DNA of 64,000 bases, taken from Dryas octopetala. Lineage: Eukaryota > Streptophyta > Magnoliopsida > Rosales > Rosaceae. The notes beneath the pieces are model-generated. The model saw only the letters and a program-made list of their open reading frames with translations, was not told the DNA's origin and made no database searches. Positions 11,376 through 22,915 of the stretch are shown here, piece after piece (position 1 is the stretch's first letter; the number at the start of each line of letters is the position of its first letter). The stretch spans positions 26,363,322 through 26,427,321 of the forward strand of contig OY992835.1 in assembly GCA_963921425.1 (NCBI GenBank), given 5' to 3'. The position numbers were made by a program, and so were the translations under genes.

Positions 11376-11496
11376 TTCGGCACTGCACTTCCGAAATTTT
11401 TCTTTTCATTCGGCAATCACCAGCCGAACATGACTGAAAGTGTTCGGCACTATATTTCCGAATGGTTCTCTTGATGTTCGGCACTGTACTTTCGAA
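11376..11496. repeat. Phased array of four interrupted palindromes (TTCGG-N10-CCGAA)
   Basis: Sites at 11376-11395, 11409-11428, 11443-11462 and 11477-11496 each read TTCGG, ten bases, CCGAA; the fourth ends TCGAA. Starts are 33, 34 and 34 bp apart. The spacers differ, whereas the palindrome arms are kept. The array lies about 400 bp inside the hAT-like element. Confidence 0.8.
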
Positions 11497-11536
11497 CCAA
11501 GTTACAAATATTTTTTTTTTTTAGTTTTTGGCTGTT

Positions 11537-11915
11537 GGTGCGAGCAGAAGGGCGGGGCAGGGTGGCGTGGCTGGGTTGGTACGAGCAGAAGGGCGGGGCA
11601 GGGTGGCGTGGCTGGGTTGGTGCGAGCAGAAGGGCGGGGCAGGGTGGCGTGGCTGGGTTGGTGCGAGCAGCAGGGCGGGGCAGGGTGGTGTGGCTGGGTT
11701 GGTGTGAGCAGGAGGGCGGGGCTGGGTTGGTGCGAGCAGGAGGGCGGGGCAGGGTGGCGTGGCTGGGTTGGTGTGAGCAGAAGAGCGGGGCAGGGTGGTG
11801 TGGCTGGGTTGGTGCGAGCAGGAGGGCGGGGCAGGGTGGTGTGGTTGGGTTGGTGCGAGCAGAAGGGCGGGGTAGGGTGGTGTGGCTAGGTTGGTGCGAG
11901 CAGAAGGGCGCGCAG
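11537..11915. repeat. 41-bp GC-rich minisatellite
   Basis: About nine tandem units built on GCGAGCAGAAGGGCGGGGCA followed by GGGTGGCGTGGCTGGGTTGG. One unit is shortened and there are scattered substitutions. Strong G/C strand asymmetry leaves long open frames on both strands (for example 239 codons on the minus strand), which are a by-product of the repeat, not evidence of a protein. Confidence 0.9.
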
Positions 11916-12080
11916 GTGGCTTCGACGGTGCTGCGCGCGAGTGGCTTCGACGGTGCTGCACGCGGTGGCTAGAAGGTGCTGTGGCTGGAAGGTGCGGTGG
12001 CTGGAAGGTACTGTGGAGGAAGGTGCTGACTGCTGCACGCAGTGGTGCTGCAAGCATAAGGGGAGAGAAGCCAGAGAGAA

Positions 12081-12081
<1 letters not shown>

Positions 12082-12131
<50 letters not shown>
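12082..12131. repeat. GA dinucleotide microsatellite
   Basis: Near-perfect (GA)n tract of about 50 bp inside the hAT-like element. Confidence 0.95.
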
Positions 12132-12132
<1 letters not shown>

Positions 12133-12411
12133 AGAAAGGGTGGTCGCTGGGGGTAGTCTCCGACGAGACGGGGCTGGGCTGGGCTGGGGTGGTCGCAGAC
12201 AGAGACTGAAATGGGGATTGTTAATGTGCTGGCAAGGCACAGTTAATTAATTGGGAGGGAATTGGAGAAACAGAGGAGATAAGATGGGGTGTGTTGGGGA
12301 GGATTTTAAGGTCTTTTCATAATAGGATAAATTTGTAAAATCACTAATTAAGTGATGAGGGGTGTGCAAAAAGAAAAAAAGGGATGTGCAAATAGCAGCA
12401 CTCTTTATATA

Positions 12412-13588
12412 TCATAGCACAAGCGTCAAAATTAACGAGGGAGTTGATTATTGATATTTGTCATTACAAAGCCCTGATTAATTGATTACTGTATATATAT
12501 ATGTTGCTTGCAATTACAAAATCTTCAAGATCCAGTAATTAATTGCAGAACATATATTGTTTCCCATTCTTGGAAGTGTGCCAAATATGAAGATATCCAA
12601 CCTCCGAAACGCCCCAATTTTTCCGTAAGTGGAGAAAATGGAATTTTTTGCCAAATTAAAACTTTGCTTGTAAAAGGATGTTGCTAAATAATTAAAATAA
12701 TTAAAATAATAAATTTTAAAATAGAAAATAATATGATGATTACTTATTAACTCATGTAGTCTCATCTTCTTATTATAAATGTTAGGATATCAAAAGATTA
12801 GGAGAGAATCATCCTTTGCACTATCCTACATTATTTATACTTTCTAATTAATTTTCCTATCTTAGTGTTGAATGATCACACATGTTCATTCTATGATTTC
12901 TATATCTTCTTTCTTAACCAATCACTCTTTTCGTCCTAATCTCATCGCATTCCACCCGATCCGTAGATCCAAATTTATGATGGAGTTAAAAGGGCCAAAT
13001 CCATGAATTTCAAATACAAATTTATGATGGAGTTAAAAGAGCCAAATCCATGCATGAATTTCAAATACCATGTGTAACTAGCTATTTGAAATCTCACCAC
13101 CCAATTCTCTCTCTCCCTCACCTCTGGCGACCACCTCCGCCCACCACTGGCATCCCTCCGGTTGAGTTTTATTTTCTAAAAAATAAGTACACAGTGTGAT
13201 TGCTAGGTTTTGAACCTCCAATCTTGTACACACAAATAAAGTTACAACCAACTAAGCTAAACATGTGTTTGTGCTTAATTGTCTATTTTAAATATTTATC
13301 CCATATTTGATAAAAAAAAAAAGTTATCCTATATTGCTAAATATATGAAAAGAAAATTATATTTCATATATTTTATTCATAATCATATATTTAAATTTCG
13401 AAACTGTAAAAAAAAATCTTAAACTGGAATCCTCACATTTAATTTTTTTTATCCAAACCACATAATTTCAATGCATCGATTTAAAATCCAAATCCAAAAT
13501 CAACAATCCAAACGGCCTTTAATATAAGATTTCATACCTTTCCATCTCAACTCTTAGTTTTCGAGTAATATATATATATGTCATCTAA
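12412..13588. other. AT-rich intergenic DNA
   Basis: Contains a short direct repeat (AAATTTATGATGGAGTTAAA near 12970 and 13019). No exon or complete element could be supported. Confidence 0.45.
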
Positions 13589-13597
13589 TTTGTTGTA

Positions 13598-14245
13598 TAG
13601 ATAATTAGACTTACGTCTTTTAGAAAAATAGTTTTTAGATGGAGACCGGGGGTGTTTTAAAATTTATAAGAAAATCATTTTAATTCATAATAATTTATAA
13701 GAAAATTCTTTTAATTCATAATAAAGTTCTTCCCTGATTTGAAAGGTATTTCCCTCGATTTGAAGGGTATTTACCCTCATAGGGTGTAGAGTGAGTTAAT
13801 TTGTAAAGGCTGCATGTTAGGTTTTAACTTTAAAATTTTGGACAAAACAAAAAATGCTAGAGTTAAAACATAATATAAAGCTGTAAAAAAATAAAAATAA
13901 AAGGACTTAATTAAAAACCCTAAATCACTACCGATTTTAGTCTAAGAAAGACTCATAAAATAGACTAAATTATGATTTTAATTTATAATAATTTATAAGA
14001 AAATCATTTTAATTCATAATAAAGTTCTTTTAATTTATAAGAAAATCATTTTAATTTATAATAAAGTATTTTCCCGATTTGAAGGGTATTTCTCCTCCTA
14101 TGGTGTAGAGTGAGCTTTATAGAGGCTGCATGTTAATATAAAGCCGTCAAATAAGAAAAATAAAAGAACTTAATTAAAACTCCTAAATCAGTACCGATTT
14201 TAGTCTAAGAAATACTCATAAAATGGATTAAATTCTAAGTTTTCC
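13598..14245. mobile_element. Non-autonomous 9-bp-TSD element, family X copy 3, internally duplicated
   Basis: 648-bp element flanked by perfect 9-bp repeats TTTGTTGTA (13589-13597 and 14246-14254). The first part (13598 to about 13975) resembles the whole of copies 1 and 2. The second part (about 13978-14245) repeats the same interior and the normal right end, so the unit holds one and a partial second copy between a single pair of TSDs. No coding capacity. Confidence 0.8.
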
Positions 14246-14254
14246 TTTGTTGTA

Positions 14255-14979
14255 TATGGATATCTCTAATAATAATCAGGTGTGAAGTCTATATCAAAAT
14301 AATGGATCTCACTTTTTTTTTTTTAATTCTAATTCTCAGTTCTTTTTTTTTTTTGGTGAAAAATTCTAATTTTCAGTCTAAATTATTAATTAATTGCATT
14401 GTATGACCATAACTTTATAATAAAATTTGACACTACATAAAAAACATTATTTCTTATGCCATAATGTATAAAGTACAACTTCATATCTCCAAACACTAGG
14501 CTGCTAAAATATAATATTGTTACTACAAAATATCATATAGGGAAAGATCACAATGCGTTTAGAACTTTAGATGCATACGGTGAATTAAAATGTAATAGAT
14601 CCTTGGTACATTGCGAAAAAAAAAAACTACACAATTTTTTTTAAGTTAACTTAATTAAGTATAATACACGGCAGAAAAAAGATAACTAAGTATAAAATTG
14701 TTAAAAATGTAATTATAAGAGAAAAGATTTGTAGCCAAGTTCAAAAAGAAAAATGTATTACTATTTATATGTATCATTGGTTTGTACACAAATACATAGG
14801 TTATACTTCGTAAAATTCTATACCACTTCAAATTTTCATTTTTGAGAAAGATAATCAACTTCACAAATATTTATTGAAATCCTTGTATAGCTATCCGATT
14901 AATTTACTCACAAATTATTATAGTTTATTTTCATTAATTTAAATATGAAGAGAGAGATTTAAATTTGAAATATTTTATA
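14255..14979. other. AT-rich intergenic DNA
   Basis: Homopolymer runs and AT-rich sequence; no supported feature. Confidence 0.5.
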
Positions 14980-14987
14980 ATAACATG

Positions 14988-15554
14988 TAGGGACGGATCC
15001 AGGATCCAAATCCTTGGGGGTCATGGTTAGGCGGAGCTTGGTGCCGTGAAGCGGCGGCAAATTTTTTTAGGGACCGAGCAGGTGACCGGTTGCGGCGGTG
15101 GGGGAGGCGGGCACTAGGGATCGGCGACAAGTGGTGGGGGGTGGGTTAAGTCTGTGTGGGTTTGAGAAATTTGGTTTAAGAAGAAGAGTTAGGGACTTGG
15201 GGTTGGGTATGTGAAGAGCACACGGGCTGGGGATTTACTTAGCAGGTGTGTGTTTTGTTTTTAATTCCTAGCTCCAAACGATGCCGTTTTGAGTAGGAAG
15301 CTTAGAAAAAATTTAAACAACTGGTCTAAACGACATAGTTTTGGTTAGGCAAAAAAAAAAAAAAGCTCAGCAATTGTAGATTTGCAGGCTTGCAGCTGTA
15401 GCATCTCGCCTAAGACTTTCATCGAGCAGGTGGGGGGGTTACCGTTCTTCTCGCTGGGGGGTCACCTTCTTGCTCAATCAGGACTCGTCGCCTTCTTGCT
15501 CTACCATTTGGGGGGTTGCTTGACCCCCCAAGTTATAAAGTGGATCGGTCCCTG
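14988..15554. mobile_element. Non-autonomous hAT-type element, 567 bp
   Basis: The left end is TAGGGACGGATCCA and the inverted right end CAGGGACCGATCCA; the G-run TTGGGGGTCA recurs a little further inside both ends. Perfect 8-bp ATAACATG repeats flank it (14980-14987 and 15555-15562). The CAGGGRCGGA-like termini with 8-bp TSD are typical of plant hAT non-autonomous elements. It is GC-richer than its surroundings and has no ORF. Confidence 0.85.
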
Positions 15555-15562
15555 ATAACATG

Positions 15563-16938
15563 AAAATAAATATCGAATTAATAGCTGTATTTCTTTCTAA
15601 AATGTTGGAGAAGTCCACCTTATTCTCTAATTAAAAGAAAAAGTTTGTACAGTAATCAAAATTTGAAATAAAGAATTCTTTAATTATACAAAAAGAAAAA
15701 AATTAAAAGGAAGGAATGAAATAAACTAGGTAGAACTGTAGAAGTGCAGACAAGAGCAGTAACTGACTCAGACTAGACTTTGGAGTTTAGACTGTAGACA
15801 CTAGAGCAAGCAAACCTACGTACGAGCCGTGGCTCGAGCCAAGCCGCACCCAAGCGCGCGAATGAACCATTCAATGTGAATTTTCGGTTCCGCAAAACCA
15901 CACTCGTCTCATCCTTCCCTATCTATCTCTCTTTCCCCTCTCTAAGTTTATGGCATGTGTGCGCGTGTCTCTCTCTCAAGCCAATCGGATAATAAGAAAC
16001 AAACGCTGTTTTGCATTCTCTCTAACTCGCCCCTCGCCTCGCCACGTTAAATAGAGTATTATTAGGTAAAAATCCCAATCTTCTTTTCGGGTTTTTGGTG
16101 TGGATTCACTGCAAATCGTCGCAGCTTTCATTCGTGCCTTTCTACTGAGGTGAAAGCATCCAGGATTTCACAGGTATTGTCTCTTTTTTCTGCTATTCCT
16201 TCATTGCCTAGGGTTTCGGTCGTAATCTACGAAACAAGGTTTTTCAGATTTCTTCTCCCCCTTTTTCTCTTTAATTTTGATACCAGCTTGGTTTTCACTT
16301 TCAATTTGATGCACGAGTGAGTTTCTACTCGTGAGTTTGGGGATTGTGTCTTCAATACATAAGTTTCTGTTCTATTAATAATACTCTTTTTCTTTTTTTA
16401 AATGCTGGCAATTACTTATTTTATTTAGTCGTGTGCAGTGCAGTCGTTATTTTAATTGGTTGTTTCACTTTCAATTAGGTACAGTTTAGGGGTGTTTGAG
16501 TCGCATTGTTGTGTATGAGTGATTAAATTCTTCAAGTAGATAGCTGCAAACCCTTTGTTTGGTCAAATTTGTTATTGAGTAATTGCGTTTGGACATTGAC
16601 TATATCTCGATAGCATCTTACTCCCTTGAACTGCCTTAAAATTTCACATGAGAAGTACTGAGTCGTTCTCATAGACCAACTCCAGTTAGTTGCATTGATT
16701 TTTCCAGCATGCAGTTGGATTTACGGTTTGAGTTGAGTTATGAGACATTTGTAATTATGAATTATAATTTACTACAGACCCCTCTCTGATTAAATTGGCC
16801 TCCATATGTAACATAAATACTTGATTACTGCATTTGAACTATAATGTACTATATATGCTTGTTCGCAAAAAATGCTGTACTTGTGAGTTAAATTCGCATT
16901 AATTAATTTCTATATGCTTTTAAGATATTTGCTCTCAG
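15563..16938 (+). promoter_or_regulatory. Promoter, 5'-UTR exon and 5'-UTR intron of the NFRKB-like gene
   Basis: Composition becomes GC-richer from about 15800. A CT-rich, 5'-UTR-like region (15905-16173) ends at a donor, CACAG|GTATTG, at 16174. A matching acceptor, GCTCTCAG, ends at 16938, just before the exon holding the start codon at 17024. A long intron in the leader is common in constitutively expressed plant genes. The exact transcription start is not determined. Confidence 0.5.
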
Positions 16939-17023
16939 GTTGCATTGAAAGGACGGCATTTGTTAAAGGCAATAATACGATGCTATAATGTTTTGAGGGA
17001 GCTTTTTTTGACATCTTGTGCCA

Positions 17024-20000
17024 ATGGCGGCTGATCAACGGAGAAAGAGATTAAATGGTGCTACTGTCGTCGGCTGCAATTCTAGGGAGCACCATAAAAC
17101 AAAAAAGAAAAGTATGGGATTACTTCAAGATGATTCAAACATGAAATCTCATATTTCTCTTGAGTGGGATGGAGATCAGAAAATGGTGGTTGCCAAAAAT
17201 GATCAAATTGGCATAAGCTGGAGAAATTTGAGGCCATTTATCAATTCTACTTTCAATAGCCACAATATTTTGGCAGATATTTTTACTGTTCCGCAGGGAA
17301 TTTATGAATTGGAAAATTTGGAAGATGTGCTTTCGTATGAGGTAGCTATAAATTCATGGTTATCTAGAATTAAATGTATCTGAATTATTTTTTATCTCTG
17401 ATAAATGCATGTTTGAAAAATGTTGCAGAATTGGCAGACTCATCTATCAGAGAATGAGAGGAATCATCTTATGCAGTTTCTTCCTAGAGGGCAAGAGCCA
17501 CAGCAAGTTGTGCAAGCATTGCTTGCTGGAGATTACTTTCACTTTGGAAACCCATTTCATAAATGGCACGTATTGTTATGTAATACTTGTAATTTTTCTC
17601 ACTAGTGAAGAAATGTTGGGCTGCAGAATATTGCTTTATGTAGATTGATCAATTTTGAATTGTTTTATGTTTTGAGAAAATAGGTTACTAGTGATTTAGA
17701 ATGTCCTGATGATACATTATAATTGTATTCTGTTGTTAGAATCATAGAGTTGAAAGCGATATATTTTCTATTGCTTTCTGTTACCATTTTTTTTGCAAAC
17801 ACTGAGATTGTGCCTGTACAATCTCTCAATTTTAGATGATTATAATATGAAAGCAAGGAAAGAACTTCTTTGTTGTTTTTTGAGTTTTTGAAAGATAGCT
17901 CCTTCTATGATTAATAATGTAAATCCATATTTTGCTGATGATTTTATCTGGGACCTATGCTTTCAGGGGTGCTTCACTTTGTTCCGGTAATTTCCACCCG
18001 GATGCCATTCTTCGGCAGGAACAGTGTCTAAAGACTGATAAGAAAATGTACTACAAGGAGTTGCAGAAGTATCATAATGAGTATGTGAAGCTTTTCCATT
18101 TTTTTAATGATATATATAGTACTGATGTTTAAAGGTGCTTTTTCTGCTAAAATATACAGTCACAATGTTTCTATGCTTCTTGTTCAGTATGATTGCATCT
18201 TTACTGAAGTTGAAGGAGAGATGTGCAAGCTGTAAAGATCTGGAAAAGGAAATTGTGCAGAAAATATGGAGGTTGATGCTCACTGTAGTTTCTCTTTTAT
18301 TTCAAATTTTTGAGTTTAATGGAGGCTAAATCTTCACCTTGTAAACATGCACGACCAAGTACCGTACAATAATAACGAGGAAGTTTTCTTCTTGAGTTTT
18401 GTTTTTCCTGTTATTTCACAGCTATTCTTTCAGATAGTTCTTCAGTATTTTGATGTTATGCTCATGGTGTGAGAATAGGAAGAAGTGACGCCGCATTTAT
18501 ATAAATTGAACACAAAGTTTGTTTGACACATTTTCGGCATTTGTGAATTGCCTGCTGTGTAAGATTTGAATTTGAAGCAAACTAAATTTGTGAAATTCAG
18601 AAGAATATATAGGAAAATAAAAAAGATAGAAAAAGAAACAACTGGAATTGCGAAGCTTGTTTGTAAAATGTTTTGTAAGGACTTGTGTCTTGAAACTCAT
18701 GAAACTTATTGAGTTCCTCTGTTCTGCTGTTATTTGTGAACTGTTGACATAATTAGTATTAGTATTATTGTTGTTGTTGTTGATATTATTATTAGTTTTA
18801 TTTTCTATTATCATAATTATTATTTGCAATGATTTAGTCATGTTCAGATTGGAAACCTTGAATAATCTTTTTTCTTTATTCTCTTTTTTGGTATTTTATC
18901 CATCTATTGTAATGTACAAAATCGTGTGCTTCTAGATCAATTTTTTAGATTCTAGTAATTATGGGTGTTCTTTTTGTCTCATTTAAAATTTCTTGTTGGT
19001 TGTCGGTTCATGATCCCATTTTTCTAATTGATTATTCTGAGTCTCATAGGTGTATTAAACTTTATACAGGTCAAGAAATGATGCGGTGCAACAAATTCCT
19101 CCACACGCAAACGAATCCAGATTCCGTGATCTTGAGGAAAATGCCACAGTAACATCTGAATCTTGTTCTTGGGTTGCAGATGAGAAAGCATGTAGTAGCG
19201 ATAACCAGATTTCCTCAGTGATCAAGGGCAGAGAGCTCCAGAACTGGTAAATCAGCTTTACACTTTGAGTCATACCTGAGTGTCTATGTGCTCCGGGTTC
19301 TTAGTTTTTTCAGATTATACGCCTACTTGGCTACTTGCTGTATGTTATAGTTGCTATGCTGATCTCTGTTACTTTATCTATCATCTACTTTGAACTGGCA
19401 TGACGAATCCTATAAGTTACTACTGGTGTCAGGACCTGTGAGAAAGGCTTCCTAAAGAACAAAGGTAGAAACTTATTGGTTACTGCGGACGGTGCACTTA
19501 ATGTAGGAGCGAGACCCAGAAAAGGAGACAAGTTACACAAGCGTAATATCTACAGTAGTGATGGTGCTAAGTACATGTCATATGTTAAGGTTGGTGCTCC
19601 TCTAGTATTTCTGAAACTAATTTAAAACTTTGGATGGACTATGCCTGGGTAACCTATTCAGTCACCTCTCAGGCTAGAGTGGGTCCATCCTCAATTTAGG
19701 ATCAGTCATCACTAATTTTCAGTTTAGAATTGTGGTCCTGTACTAAACTTTGATGGCCATACACTTTATGGTTTCCTACTCAATATGATTAGACCAGAGC
19801 TAATTGTCTTTAAGCTTGTTTTGTGTGGCTTACTATATGGAGACACAGATTGTCATAATCTTCTCTTAAGTGGGACAAATATGTGAACTGAACTAGCAAA
19901 AAATTCTTGCACAATATTGATTTGAACACTTTGTTCAGTTGAGAAGTCGTTGACTCTAAATTGTTAATATGGATGAGATTTCTATATAACTGACGGAATT

Positions 20001-22100
20001 TTGGTAGATACTACATCCTTGTACTGATATAACTCTAGGATCGATGCTTCTCTCTCTCTCTCTCTCGATACACACAGAGACATCTTTTTGCTCTATTTTT
20101 GTTATGTTGGATCTTGCCATTTAATTTCCTTATCATTACTTTCTTGCTAAGAGTATTTTGCTAGTGCAGAACACTCTAAAATTTATGAGGCTCTTGCTGA
20201 TTGTGCGCTTATAACTATCTCAGATTAGCAAGAAGCAGTATGAAATTGTTAAGAGTATGAAGCAGTCTGGAAAAAGCATTCAGTCCAGGTCTCTTAATCG
20301 GGTTTTAGGCAACCTTGATAGCTTTAATGTGCAACCATATGAAGTATTTGTGGAAGAAGAACAGAAGAAGTTGCATGAGCACTGGTTAGTGGCCTTTGGT
20401 GTGAATATGTATTTAAGACTTTGTAGGAACATTTGATTGTCTACCTTATCTAAATATAGTCTTGTTTATATAGGTTGCAATTGGCAAATAAAGATCTCCC
20501 AGCAGCTTATGTAAACTGGATAGATTTGCATTTACAGAGACGGCAAGTGAAAAAGTCTTTGGAGGAAGACATGAAAAGGAGGATAAAGTCCTTGATGGAG
20601 GTTTGTGATTCTGCCCCTCTGTCCTTTCCTCTCCTTTCTGTTTGAGTGCATGTGCATGTATCAACTTGATGGACATCCAGCCAATTCTTAACGTACCTGT
20701 TTCTATTGTTGTATGATATTTGATGTGTTGGTTTGTGATCGGGTGTTCAGGATGGCAAAGGCAATGAGAACCATGAGGGTGTGCTTCAGGATGAGATAGA
20801 TATTGGGGCAACGAAGCATGAATCTACCATGGAAGATGATGACAACTCTGCACCTGGCTTCCCACAGGGTGATGAGTGCAACCCCACAGACATGGAAGAA
20901 GATGAGAAGTCTCAGGAGCAGCTTACTGATGGTCATGAGTGCAACCCCACAGATATAGACTCAGAAAAGCATATCAGTATGGAATCAGATAATGATTCAG
21001 AAAAACATATCATTACAGAACCAGACCATTCTCCTCCAAATGCATCTGAGTACTCGGGGATTCTGATCACTGAAGATGATGCGGTAAGTCAGGGAGCACA
21101 TTTGTGTTCTAGTGCAGATGCCTGGAAGGCAGTTAGCATGCCACATTCCTTCTGTGATTCTACTGCAAGCCATGAATATGCATCTGCCAGTGAATTGGCA
21201 CTTGCCCATCCACAAGTTAATGACGAGCAACTGACACACACAGTTGATCTGAAATCCGAGTTGCCTGTGAGAGACACCGGGTTAGATTTATTGCAGAGAC
21301 AACCAGATAATGGTTCCTTCAGTTCTTACCCAAACCAAGATAGAAATGAATTGCTTCAATCTCTCTTTAAGGGCCAGGGAATGTTATCCTACAATCATGA
21401 GCAGAAACAGATGGGGTTGCATGTCCAGCCACCAAAAAATGTGTTTATGGGTGACGGTCAGTTTCCTGGGCATTTTGAGGAGCAGCAACACCAGTCACTG
21501 CCTCTGGATCAGAGGCAGAAGAGAGAGAATGCGGTTTACATGCAACAAAACTTACCTGAGAACATTTACTCTGATGGAGGTAGATACATAATTTCAAGGC
21601 AGGAACATCCGACTCCAGTCAATGTGCATGATTGGGCTGTCAATAGTGTTCGCATGCCAGGACCCCTTCAATCTCACTTAAATGGTGAAGAAATGTTGAG
21701 TCAGGACTGGTTTTCTGGTGAGCATCAAGTTCATGGTGGATGGTCTGGGTCAAGTGGTACTAGTGTCACAAGTCAGAGCATTGGGAGTGGAAGTAATGCA
21801 GATCAGAGCTTATTCAGTGTTCTATCTCATTGTAACCAATTACGTTCCAGTAGCCCTTATCATTCAGTAGGCTCCAGTGAGCAGTTCATTCCATCTAGGA
21901 ACTATGGAATGGTGGGTGGGGTTACTCCGAGGATCGGCAATGTCCTACCACAAGCAGCTCATGCATTAGATTACTTGGGTGGGCGGGAAGCGTCTACTTC
22001 CATTGTGCATGATGATATGCAATGGATGAACTTACCTCATCAGAACTCTGGTTTACGTGATCCTATGGGGAAACCATTCTTGAGGTCGTGGAACCAGTAG
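17024..22100 (+). CDS. NFRKB-like (nuclear factor related to kappa-B-binding) protein
   Basis: Nine coding exons: 17024-17341, 17429-17565, 17967-18080, 18188-18271, 19070-19246, 19433-19589, 20224-20384, 20474-20600 and 20751-22100. Together they give 874 codons plus TAG. The start MAADQRRKRLNGA and the conserved NWQTHLSENERNHLMQFLP, then DYFHFGNPFHKWGASLCSG, match plant NFRKB-related proteins. Metazoan NFRKB belongs to the INO80 chromatin remodeller and carries a DEUBAD domain that binds a UCH-type deubiquitinase. The N-terminal helical region (about residues 70-190) is the equivalent. The large last exon encodes an acidic, Ser/Gln-rich, probably disordered tail. All introns are GT-AG except intron 2, where only a GC donor at 17566 keeps the conserved frame. 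A nuclear role is inferred from the family. Confidence 0.88.
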
Positions 22101-22915
22101 GATATATCTGCCATATTCAGTGGGAGTTACAATATATGTGGCTTGGTTCAGAGGCAGGATAGGAGACAAAAATGCCAGATACAAGATGCATGTAAAAGCA
22201 AATTGTGACTTGCTATACATTGCAGAGCCTTTTGAGATTCCTAGGAGGAGACGTGAGTTTTCTGGAGAATTACAAGAGATGAAAATGCAAAGCTGGAGAA
22301 AGGTTTTTGTACATACCTATACAAGGGCCTACTCAACACCATGTATATATATGTTAGATGGGCAGGCAGATAGTAGTGGAGTCATGGGATTATTGGACAA
22401 ATTCAGGTATCTCTAATTTTTTTTAGTTTAAGTTATAATTTAGATTTTAATTTCCATTGGGATTTTTTTCTTTCTCTTTTCTCTGTTCTTGAGAAATATC
22501 TTTCAATAATTTTGGAGGCTTTAAGTTTCTGTAGAGCCGAATGCTTTATTAAACCAAGCTCTGTTGAATACCATACCTTGGTTTTGTTGGGATTTCCATT
22601 TACTCTCTATACCTTTGTTGGTACTTAATATATATATATATATATATATATCTCTCTCTCTCTCTCTTCAATGAATTGATCAGTCTCGTGGATTGTTGAC
22701 ATTGTGATTACAACATTTGGGGGAAATTTGGTTTTACAGCTCTGCTTGAAAATTAAGACGTGGTTGAAATCTGAAATGTTGTGCTCTATGTATATGAGGA
22801 ACCACTTACAACAGCACATAAATATGGTAAATGCTCTTCGATGGAAATGCCCTGCAGCACTCTATTGGCATAATGAAAGCGTTTCCAACTTCAATAAGAA
22901 AGGATAGTGGCCAAA
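22101..22915 (+). other. 3' UTR and downstream region of the NFRKB-like gene
   Basis: No coding signal after the stop. A (TA)n(TC)n microsatellite lies at 22627-22668. The open frame at 22120-22416 has no recognisable features. Confidence 0.5.

Larger units (their letters stand above)
10981..12403. mobile_element. Non-autonomous hAT-like element with long TIRs and GC-rich core
   Basis: The left end starts GAGTGCTGCTATTTGTACAC and the right end, inverted, reads GAGTGCTGCTATTTGCACAT. Similarity continues for about 45 bp into a pyrimidine tract and GCACACC. Perfect 8-bp TTTATATA repeats flank it (10973-10980 and 12404-12411), as for hAT elements. The 1,423-bp body has no transposase. It holds four spaced palindromes, a 41-bp minisatellite and a GA microsatellite, and its core is far more GC-rich than the flanks. 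Because the TSD is AT-rich, superfamily assignment is less sure than the element boundaries. Confidence 0.8.

Noticed and set aside
11376..11496. CRISPR-like spaced repeats
   Set aside because: The palindromic repeats are regularly spaced, but this is plant nuclear DNA. Units are degenerate with only 14-bp linkers, and no cas genes exist. Kept as a palindrome array only.
11521..12240. 239-codon minus-strand and about 145-149-codon plus-strand open frames
   Set aside because: They are created by the 41-bp minisatellite (41 is not a multiple of 3, so all frames cycle through) and the GA tract. There is no domain, splice support or conserved start.
18497..18841. 114-codon minus-strand frame with an Asn-rich stretch
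   Set aside because: It lies in an intron of the NFRKB-like gene and arises from a GTT/ATT microsatellite.
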